Assembly: GCA_903772945.1 (NCBI GenBank)
Contig: CAICTM010001417.1
Location: forward strand, 1 to 29,809
Source: Seminavis robusta
Taxonomy: Eukaryota; Bacillariophyta; Bacillariophyceae; Naviculales; Naviculaceae
DNA length: 29,809 nucleotides
Direction of reading: 5' to 3'
Both the position numbers and the translations under genes were made by a program. Within the stretch, counting starts at the first letter, position 1. The number at the start of each line of letters is the position of its first letter. The notes beneath the pieces are model-generated. The model saw nothing but the letters and a program-made list of their open reading frames with translations, had not been told where the DNA came from and did no database searches. Shown here in pieces: positions 1 through 7,471 of this stretch.

Positions 1-266
1 GAGTGTAGCCAGTAAAGCGGAACCTGAGTGTGTTTGGTACTGTTGCCACTGTCACGGATCGATGTAACTCTACGGCAACTGGCTACAACGGCTGGATTGA
101 CAATGTTCGGTTGTGCATGCATTCGTCATAAGGATCCAATGCAAGGTACCGGTAACGGAGTGTAGCCAGTAAAGCGGAACCTGAGTGTGTTCGGTACTGT
201 TGCCACTGTCACGGATCGATGTAACTCTCTGCCTACGGTACCGTAGCTGGCTACAATGTCTGGATT
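1..266. repeat. Tandem repeat array A (about 1.5 units, cut by window edge)
   Basis: One full and one partial copy of a unit of about 150 bp are visible. Landmarks are CATAAGGATCCAA (near 127), GGAGTGTAGC, AACCTGAGTGTGTT and TGTTGCCACTGTC. The same unit recurs at 1438-2225. The array probably continues leftwards out of the window. The short ORFs on the minus strand simply follow the unit length and are not genes. No coding or RNA function is visible. Confidence 0.85.
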
Positions 267-314
267 GCGAGCAAACTGAGGAAACAGGAGACGAACGCTG
301 AAAAACAGCCGAAT
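267..314. repeat. Shared flank at the end of array A
   Basis: The sequence after array A, containing GAGACGAACGCTGAAAAA, recurs after array B at about 2221-2268 with small changes. The common boundary suggests that the arrays belong to a larger duplicated unit rather than being free tandem repeats. Confidence 0.6.
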
Positions 315-517
315 TACGTCTCATGAGACTACGCTCCTTTTGGTTACCCCTCAGTTGCACTCGAAAATCGATTTGCCGGCGTTTACTGTGTAAAATAGAG
401 TAGCCGCACTTCAGTTGCAGAATCAACGGTCATGTGTATCGTTAAGTAACAAGTTCCCTTTCGAAAGAGTGAAGTTACTAAGGTTAAGGATAAACCGACC
501 GGAGCGAAAGTCCTTTA

Positions 518-640
518 TTGAAGGCGCAGCACTGACTTCTCTCCCTCATTGAATTCGTGTGGTAAACAGGAGGTAAATCCAAGCTTAGCCGACAACAATA
601 ATGGTGAGTGCTTTATCCAATCGGCCGATCGATCGAATCT
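518..640. repeat. Degenerate direct repeat, copy 1
   Basis: This stretch matches 681-799. Shared landmarks in order are TTGAAGG, GCTGACTTCTCTCCCTCATT (one mismatch here), a GGTA..CAGGAG block, GAGCTT/AAGCTT, GGTGAGT and a CGATCGATCG run. Offset between copies is about 163 bp. GGTGAGT looks like a splice donor, but no coding exon could be attached to it. Confidence 0.7.
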
Positions 641-680
641 CAATCGATTCGAGGTAAGCCTCTATTATCAAGAGTGTTAC

Positions 681-799
681 TTGAAGGTACAGCGCTGACT
701 TCTCTCCCTCATTGGATTTCTATGGTATTCAGGAGATAAATCCGAGCTTGACCGTCAACAGGTGAGTTGTTTTAATTATTCGAATCGATCGATCGCACC
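681..799. repeat. Degenerate direct repeat, copy 2
   Basis: Second copy of the element at 518-640, here with CAGGTGAGT after the conserved block and CGATCGATCG near its end. A much shorter echo (CCCTCATTGAATCCTATGG) occurs near 862-882. The remaining sequence from 800 to 1437 shows no supportable gene or other structure. Confidence 0.65.
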
Positions 800-1437
800 T
801 GTTCTCTGTTATCCAAGCCTCACTCAAGCCGGTCGTCTCCGGTGTAGAAGCGAAAGCCATCCCTCATTGAATCCTATGGACCATGGGATGGCAGTCAGTT
901 CTCGGCCCATGACGACCAAGTTGGTGCAATTTGAAAAGCAAGAGTAAGTCTCCGGTCGTCTGCAGTTGAGCACAGAAAACAAAACTCATATCTATTTGTT
1001 GTTTTCTCTGCTGCACTGCTGACTGCCAATGAATTCCCATTGTCACGTCCTTTTCGAACGAACGAACGATCCGGATAACAGCAAGAGGAGATGCTACGGA
1101 GGAGACTGTTAACTCAAGCCCTATCACCACACTGAACGTCGTCGAGTCATTGAATGGCAACAGTCAACCGGAGGAGGAGGCTACACGACAACACTCGCAC
1201 GCACACAAGAGAGTGGATCCTACTACTGGATTCATCTCTCCAGTGTGATTTCCTAGTGTTTTGGTGGTGATTCATGTGTCGGTACCCACTTTCCTGTATG
1301 CACAAGTCCTCGAGCGAACGACTTGCTTCTTTCGTACGATAAAGATAGATATAACTCGTAAGATAATAGATCATCGATTACCGACCAATAGACCACTGCC
1401 CTCCTTTCATTAGATAGACACCTTATAGATCAATAGG

Positions 1438-2225
1438 ATTGACAATATTCGGTTGTGTATATATTCGTCATAAGGATCCAATGCGAGGTACCTGTACCGG
1501 AGTGTAGCGAGCAAAGCCGAACCTGAATGTGTTCCGTACTGTTGCCACTGTCGCCGATGTAACTATACGGTGTGTAGCCGACTACAATGGCTGGATTGAC
1601 AATCTTCGGTTGTGCATGTATTCGTCATAAGGATCCAATGCGAGTACCGTACCGGAGTGTAGGAGCAAAGCCAACCTGAGTGTGTTCGTACTGTTGCCAC
1701 TGTCGCGATGTAACTTACGCAGCCGGCTACAATGGCTGGTTGACAATCTTCGGTTGTGCATGTATTCGTCATAAGGATCCAACAAGGTACTTGTACCGGA
1801 GTTTAGCGAGCAAAGCGAACTGAGTGTGTTCGTACTGTTGCCACTGTCCGCTGATGTAACTCTACTGTAACTGCTACAATGGCTGATTCAATTTCGGTTT
1901 TGCATGTATTGTCATAAGGATCCAATACGAGTACTTACCGGAGTGTAGCGAGCAAAGCGGACCTGTATGTTCGGTACTGGTACTGTTGCCACTGTCGCCG
2001 ATGTAACTATAGGGCAGCCAGCTACAATGGCTGGATTGACAATCTTCGGTTGTGCATGTATTCCTCATAAGGATCCAATACGAGGTACTTGTACCGGAGT
2101 GTAGTGAGCAAAGCCGAACCTGAGTGTGTTCGGTACTGTTGCCACTGTCGCTGATGTAACTATACGTTGTGCATGTATTCGTCATAAGGATCCAACATGA
2201 GGTACTTGTACCGGAGTGTAGCGAG
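1438..2225. repeat. Tandem repeat array B (about six units)
   Basis: The landmark CATAAGGATCC starts near 1469, 1626, 1770, 1913, 2066 and 2183, giving spacings of 157, 144, 143, 153 and 117 bp. Each unit also carries GGAGTGTAG, GAGTGTGTT, ACTGTTGCCACTGTC and GATGTAACT. Units starting at 1626, 1770 and 1913 differ from the others largely by loss of one base from doubled bases, for example GGTACC against GTACC. No gene is supported. Confidence 0.9.
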
Positions 2226-2268
2226 CTGGAACTAAGGAATCAAGAGACGAACGCTGAAAAAAACCGAA

Positions 2269-3580
2269 TTTTCTTTTGAAGAATGACAGCATGATCCCAT
2301 CTTGCTCTTCAGGGCTAAGATTATCAGGGTTGCCAAGGCCAATGGGAAGGACATTTTTGATATGTGGAAAACCTGCTATTGCTGCACCATGCTTCTACGC
2401 TGTATTGCTACAAGGTTGTTAGTTATGTAGCAACCTTAGTTAGCCGGGGGTCCAGCAGATAGATTACAGCAAATAATGTTGTCAGATGCTTTCCAGGCGT
2501 AGCTAGCTGTCATGGATTGATGGAACCATGCCAGCACCAGCTAGAGCAACCGTTCAAACAACAGAATCCATTGCTGCGTCAGTAGTCTAAAGATGTTAAA
2601 AAGACAATCTCTTGTTCGTCGATCCCAGTCAATTAATTTCAAGGGAAACGTCCGTGTCAGAGCCAAAGAACCAGGGCATGCACAGTTCCAACAAACAAAA
2701 AAGGATCTGGAGGAAATGACAGAGAATCGCCTCCACAAACGTAACGCAACAATCCAAACTCCGGAAGATACCGGTACAGACTATCAGTGACCGTCAAAGA
2801 AGTCCTAACATTGTTGGTGGATTGCGTGGGCCCATTCAGATAAAGTACCGTTACATCAGCTCGCTACTAGCTAGACTTACCGGTACTAGAACACCAAGAT
2901 TCATCCAGTAAATCAACTGTAGCGCACGTGGGATCTTGTTATGTAGCGTTACATATAATTCAATCATCGCCTGCCTTGAAAGGGAATGCTGTGCCCATAC
3001 TGCACTGGTTATCGCCTTTCTCAACCTTTCCAGCTCCCTCCTCCGCAAGCGTTGCCAGGGTGCCTCTGATGAGCAGGACTGCCGCTTCGATTGTTGCTGG
3101 CACCAAGCGTACTAGTGTGGTTAGGCGCGGTGGCTTTCATCATAGGAGCGGGAGATGCCCATCCAACTTCCATTCCTCTCTTCCCCATATCTTCCATCTG
3201 AGCTCGTGGATTCATGTTACTAAACCTGGCTGAAGCCGCTTTCTCTTTCAAGTTGAAATCCATCGACCGTGCTCCAGGTTCTGGAGACTTGAGGCCCTCC
3301 TCGTGGGGCTTTGCATTGCTGAATGGGTCACCCCTTGCACTGGTGCTCCTTCGCCTAGACCGTTCGGCCCGAGCAGAGCGAGGATTGGTCTACCGGTACG
3401 TGTATCGTATCAGCGAGGTGGCGAGGCAGAAAATGTGTTAGCTACCGGAAGCGGGGCAAGTGGCTGGTGCACCATGGGGGCAACGCTATTGCCAACGCCA
3501 CAATTCTGGGACTAGTCTCGACTCTGCTGAATCAGTCCAATTTCACGTATGGCACCGCGCACATAACGGTGCCTTGATCG
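2269..3580. other. Gene-poor stretch
   Basis: About 1.3 kb without a supportable gene. Only short competing ORFs exist on both strands, several with non-ATG starts. A small inverted repeat (AAGGTTG, then CAACCTT 12 bases later) lies near 2412-2437, and TACCGGTA-type palindromes occur near 2765, 2879 and 3391. An unrecognised exon on the minus strand between about 2850 and 3263 cannot be excluded, but nothing recognisable is encoded. Confidence 0.5.
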
Positions 3581-3889
3581 ATGACGATTCGATTCCTGAA
3601 TAACCTCTCTTCAAAAGTATTACTCACCACTATCTTTCTACTCTCGGGGGACACATCGTCGGCCAACGATGAAGGCCCTTCGTTGCACAAGCTCGTGGAA
3701 GGACTGGCCATGGTTAATAGGACAGATGCTGCGACAGAACCCCCAGCTCTGGCAGTGAATGGGAGGGTCAACAAAAATCGAGAACCCGAAACTCACCAAA
3801 AAATGAGGAGGCAAGTTAGTTGGAAAGCTGGTAATAATAGCGTTAGGGATAATATTTTCAGCCGCAGCACCACAGAGGCCAGTCATTGA
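3581..3889 (+). CDS. Possible small secreted protein (weak)
   Basis: An ATG-initiated frame of 102 residues. The first 30 residues contain a hydrophobic stretch ([11 protein letters not shown] at about 13-23) followed by small residues, so a signal peptide is conceivable. The rest is polar and low in recognisable motifs. It ends 82 bp before the SmD1 start, which leaves little room for a 3' UTR and a promoter. It could instead be chance sequence inside the SmD1 promoter. I recognise no family. Confidence 0.2.
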   Translation: MTIRFLNNLSSKVLLTTIFLLSGDTSSANDEGPSLHKLVEGLAMVNRTDAATEPPALAVNGRVNKNREPETHQKMRRQVSWKAGNNSVRDNIFSRSTTEASH

Positions 3890-3903
3890 CAATCAACAAA
3901 GCA

Positions 3904-3950
3904 AACAACGACAACAGACAAGAGACAAGAGACAAGAGACGAGAAGAAGT
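3904..3950 (+). repeat. AGACAAG short tandem repeat in SmD1 leader
   Basis: Three to four copies of AGACAAG, degenerating to AGACGAG, lie about 20-65 bp upstream of the SmD1 ATG and are probably in its 5' UTR or core promoter. Any regulatory role is inference. Confidence 0.6.
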
Positions 3951-3971
3951 AGCATAACAAGAAGAGGAGAC

Positions 3972-4487
3972 ATGAAGCTTGTAAAGTTCTTGCAGAAGCT
4001 CAATCGAGAGCAGGTAACAATAGAGCTTAAGAATGGGACTGTGGTGCAGGGAACGGTAGTTGGAGTGGACGCGACTATGAATTGCCACTTGAAGAAAGCA
4101 AAGGTAACGGTGTAAGTATTGCGTGAACCTGCCGAGATTCGATTCTGCCACTATCCAATGGAAGTGGTGTGTCTTTGCTGGGCACATTTGAAACAATTAT
4201 TTGGTGTGAGTTCTTTATGCGGACAGCAGCCGCTGCTTAATTTCGTCGTCTAACGATGCTCTTTGCCGCCCCTTCTTTCTCAAACCAGACGAGGCAAAAA
4301 TCCAGTTTCCTACGCAACCCTGTCGGTGAGAGGGTCTACCATGAGATCTTGGTTGCTTCCTGAAAGTTTGAATCTTGATGCGTTGTTAGTTGACGATGCA
4401 CCCAAGAAGACGGTGGCACCCAAGTCGCTTTCCGCTAGAGATTCAGGCAGAGGTAGAGGCAGGGGTAGGGGGCGTGGTAGACGATAA
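3972..4487 (+). CDS. SmD1: Small nuclear ribonucleoprotein Sm D1, two exons
   Basis: Core spliceosomal Sm protein; SmD1 joins the seven-member Sm ring on the U1, U2, U4 and U5 snRNAs in the nucleus. Exon 1 is 3972-4111 and exon 2 is 4289-4487. The 177-nt intron starts GTAAGT and ends CCAG, splitting codon 47. The protein is 112 residues, close to the family's usual ~119. Sm1 motif is about residues 13-46 ([19 protein letters not shown], then MNCHL), Sm2 about 54-82 (LSVRG, then [16 protein letters not shown]). The C-terminus is an RG dipeptide run (about 100-112) as in SmD1 of other eukaryotes, where these arginines are methylation targets. The start ATG opens directly on the conserved MKLV of the family. 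Identification is firm. Confidence 0.96.
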
Positions 4488-4845
4488 TATTCTCAGACAG
4501 GATCGACGGTTCGAAACAAACCGAGGAGGTGCTTTGATTGGCGTGGATCTACGTGTCGAGTCAGTCGTACCAAGAGGGCCTGTTTTCAAATTGCTCTTCC
4601 ATTTGATGTTCATTTGGTTTTTGATTTTGATCAGCGAAGAGAATCCACGATGACATTCTCGATGAAGAGCGACCTTACGACCGTGTTAAAGAACACGATC
4701 ATCATGTTCTCGATATCATTCGTCCTCGTCCTTGCTTCGGCCATCTATACAAGCCGGTCATTATTTTATAACTCGTCTCTTTTACTCGACGCTTCGTCAT
4801 TTGCTACCCATCCCTTCATCCTGGTGTTGTACTGGTACCGTAGCC
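4488..4845. other. Spacer between SmD1 and the broken gene
   Basis: This includes the SmD1 3' end and upstream sequence of the next gene. One frame encodes a hydrophobic run near 4700-4760 (TIIMFSISFVLVLASAIYTS), but it lacks a convincing start and changes frame relative to the downstream coding-like sequence. It could be an upstream exon or chance. Confidence 0.3.
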
Positions 4846-5626
4846 ATGAATATCTTGCTAGAAGCCATAACCATGAATATCTGTGGTCCCGGTGCTCGTG
4901 GTTGCGGCGATTTCGCACAGCTATTGCAAGTGGGCGATAACGATAACTTTTGGGATACATGGAATCCCACCAAGTCGCCACCAATCCCATCCATCATTGA
5001 GGTATCCATCGCGAGCGACGGCGACGATGACATCGTTAGTCTGCTTTCCGAAGTTGAAGTCGCAAAGTCAAGAAGTTTCCAACACGGCATGAACCTGAAG
5101 CAACAGCAACGGCAGACCCATCCTGGGGCGTACGCGGCAATTGATCTCGATCAACACGACCTGATGTTCGAGATTGTCGAAGATAGAGGAGATGACTTGC
5201 GAGAGCAACGAAGACAGGAATCGCAGCTCGATTCGTTGGCGTGCTCCTCGTTTGACAGTCGCATGGGTGATACGCGCTTGATGTGGATGGACCATTGACG
5301 AGGACGACGACGATTGCAGCAGCAAGATCGATGTGCTCGATGATGGATCGAGCTACAGCAGCTATTACTTCCGAATTGCCCCAGGCACGGCTCATGTGGA
5401 TCATCAGCCCGAGACCAACCGAGGCACCACATCTTGGCAAACCACCTCTACTCGTACAACCCAGAATGCTCGCAATCCTCGTCGTTTCTCGAAGTACGAG
5501 TAAGAGTGGCACGACAGTCCACGGATCTCCACGGTCACATTGCAAATTGCAAACCAAGAGCTCATCTTCGTGCACCAAGGCTCGGACATCATGATCTTTT
5601 CAAAGCTAGCTAATACCAATGAATAG
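4846..5626 (+). pseudogene. Broken hypothetical gene (frameshift plus in-frame stop)
   Basis: From ATG 4846 one frame runs 150 codons to TGA 5296-5298. It encodes an acidic, protein-like sequence (NDNFWDTWNPTKSPP, then VEVAKSRSFQHG, then DLMFEIVEDRGDD). Directly at that stop a second frame, shifted by one base, continues in the same style: an Asp-rich run, then SSYSSYYFRIAPGTAHVDH, to TAA 5501-5503. Beyond that stop it again reads like protein (ISTVTLQIANQELIFVHQ) to TAG 5624-5626. No GT-AG pair of plausible length explains both breaks. Explanations are a decaying gene, assembly errors, or unseen splicing. No family was recognised. A 180-residue frame with a non-ATG start lies opposite and is more likely a shadow. 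Confidence 0.45.
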
Positions 5627-6112
5627 TAATCAAATAAATTCATCAGTACCATTCCCACTACAACATAATGTCTAGAAACCTGCATAAAACTCTAAACGTT
5701 CTCGCAAAACACTTTAGTACTGTGACCCCCCCCCCCCCCGGCGATGGAAAGACTAGCGGAAACGGTTGCAGTGGTCAAAAACTGATACCGGTAGGTAATC
5801 TGAGGGCTACATTATTTCCTTGGTATCGCACCTGTCAAATTGGATGATTAAAGTCGTTGTTACATTCATGATGGGCTTATCAGTGTCTGGAGTTGAGTCT
5901 CTGTTTCCACAACAAGAATAAGAGCCCTGAGCTTTCATACAACATCCGAGAAGAGTGTGATTGAATCATTCCCACACTCTATTTTTGCCCAGGAAGTGAA
6001 TGATGTTGCAAATCCAAATCCAAAAACAAAGTACAAGAGCATCTGCTGCACTGTAGATTGTTTACTGTTTTGAAAGGTGAATCTTTTCCTTTCCATCCAT
6101 ATTTGTTGTTTT
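5627..6112. other. 3' flank of RsfS with a C14 tract
   Basis: No gene seen. A run of 14 C residues occupies 5726-5739. The rest is AT-rich sequence at the 3' side of both neighbouring convergent genes and probably holds their 3' UTRs. Confidence 0.6.
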
Positions 6113-6814
6113 CTAGGACCAGAAGGGGTCATCTTGTTCATCCTCAATGTCCATGGTCCCTTCCATGACAGCAGACGACTCGACAACGTTTGGCAAAATG
6201 ACATCTGAGAGGTCCATTTCTACGCCTCCTTTGTCTCTCCACTGTCCCTCAATGTTGTAATAGAGCCTTGACTTGGGTGTCATGACATGCACCATGACTT
6301 CTCCATAATCCAGTAGCATCCATCCACTTTCTGCAGATCCTTCTGGTACTCCATTTCCCATGGGTAGCATTTCGAATTGTTCCTGTACATCCTTTCTAAT
6401 GGCGGCAGCAATGGCTTGGTTCTGAGGACGTGAGTTTCCACTCAGTATAATGAGGAAGGAAGCCATGGTGCTGACAGGAGACACTCGAAGGGCGACAATA
6501 TTTTCCGCCTTTCTTCCATCCGCAGCCTTTGCAATGGCGCGAACAAGCTCAGCACTGGGATCATCCTGGATTGGGACGCTTTCGGGTCTTGGGTTGTCTC
6601 CCACTGAGTTCACTACGGGTTTATCCATAAAGTTGAGCATTGGCTTGTTTTTGGATCGGTTGTTGGTTTCGGACTCTTGGAGCTGAGTGGGAGTCTTGGG
6701 ACATCGGGGCGAAGAGGGAAGGAATGCAGTCGTCGTCCTGACAGCAACGAGAAAACTGAAGCATGCCAGTCTTCTAAAACTACATGTAGTAATCCTGGGG
6801 GTTGAAAGCGCCAT
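6113..6814 (-). CDS. rsfS: Plastid-targeted ribosomal silencing factor RsfS/Iojap
   Basis: RsfS/Iojap proteins bind large-subunit protein uL14 and block joining of ribosomal subunits. The organellar forms act on plastid or mitochondrial ribosomes. This 233-residue intronless protein starts with a signal peptide (about 1-30, hydrophobic core ACFSFLVAV) ending at A30|F31 followed by LPSSPR. That phenylalanine-after-cleavage rule is typical of diatom plastid import. The RsfS domain is about residues 88-205: ELVRAIAKAADGRKAENIVAL, a long helix region, then GWMLLDYGEVMVHVMTP, SRLYYNIEGQW, and a C-terminal acidic tail. Residues 40-85 are a polar linker. It is divergent from the ankyrin gene, with 657 bp between the two starts. 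Confidence 0.93.
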   Translation of the reverse strand: MALSTPRITTCSFRRLACFSFLVAVRTTTAFLPSSPRCPKTPTQLQESETNNRSKNKPMLNFMDKPVVNSVGDNPRPESVPIQDDPSAELVRAIAKAADGRKAENIVALRVSPVSTMASFLIILSGNSRPQNQAIAAAIRKDVQEQFEMLPMGNGVPEGSAESGWMLLDYGEVMVHVMTPKSRLYYNIEGQWRDKGGVEMDLSDVILPNVVESSAVMEGTMDIEDEQDDPFWS

Positions 6815-7471
6815 GGTCGAGGTAGATATAAATTATTACTCAATAGATAAAATATTTTCATAGAACACAAACAAGAGAGAAGATCTTTGCGTTTGTGATA
6901 TATGTGGTGGTGGGGGTTGAGCCAAAAGAGGACAGAATTCAATTTTTGACACCTGGAATTTGACGTCATCGTCTGGATCCCAATTCAATCCGCTGGCTTA
7001 ATCCACGCACGTTCCCACGCTGCTGAGTTGACACCCCCACTCCAACGGTTGGCTCTTGCTCCTCCAGCCATGCTGATGATGGATTCAGATAGATCCAGAT
7101 CGCAGTAGCTCGCTGTTGTTTGCAACATACATACATAGTAGCCTTGTTACACGTGTGGAAAGAGTCAATCTCTCCTGTTCTTGGTTGCTTGCAGATCATA
7201 TTTTTTTGCATTTCAAAGGGTGTTATCTATCTCTCAACGGTGAGTTCAAGGCAGGACAATGGCGATGCAAACTCAAAGAAACACGGAAACAAAGCATTGT
7301 TTGAAATTTCGGTGTTCTCGTTGCTTCCGAGGATGATCGTATGATGTACACTGCATCAACGAAGCGACTCTTGCCAGCATACTCTCATCAATGGATCCTT
7401 TCCCCTTCGCGTTAATTTGCCCAGGTATCTTTTTAAAAGACAAGGAATCCAATCGACGACAAATTTCCACG
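6815..7471. promoter_or_regulatory. Divergent promoter region between RsfS and the ankyrin gene
   Basis: These 657 bp separate two divergent start codons and must hold both promoters. An AT-rich block (6826-6862) lies just upstream of the RsfS ATG. An in-frame ATG at 7391 precedes the chosen ankyrin start at 7472. No specific factor site could be assigned. Confidence 0.5.

Noticed and set aside
1563..2185. Overlapping minus-strand ORFs in the tandem array with repeated MTNTCTT-like starts
   Set aside because: They repeat with the DNA unit, shift frame between units and have no conserved product; they are by-products of the tandem repeat.
1..2225. CRISPR-like array
   Set aside because: The units are about 117-157 bp with similar sequence throughout and no repeat/spacer alternation; the genome is eukaryotic.
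3858..4196. 112-residue minus-strand ORF across SmD1 exon 1
   Set aside because: SmD1 exon 1 is unambiguous on the plus strand; this is antisense noise.
4505..4530. GGTTCGAAACAAACC, resembling a tRNA T-arm/B-box
   Set aside because: No acceptor stem, D-arm or anticodon arm could be paired around it. The similar GGTTCGAAC near 22975 fails for the same reason.
5036..5578. 180-residue open frame on the minus strand opposite the broken acidic gene
   Set aside because: It starts at a non-ATG codon, has no motif, and mirrors the codon pattern of the plus-strand coding sequence.
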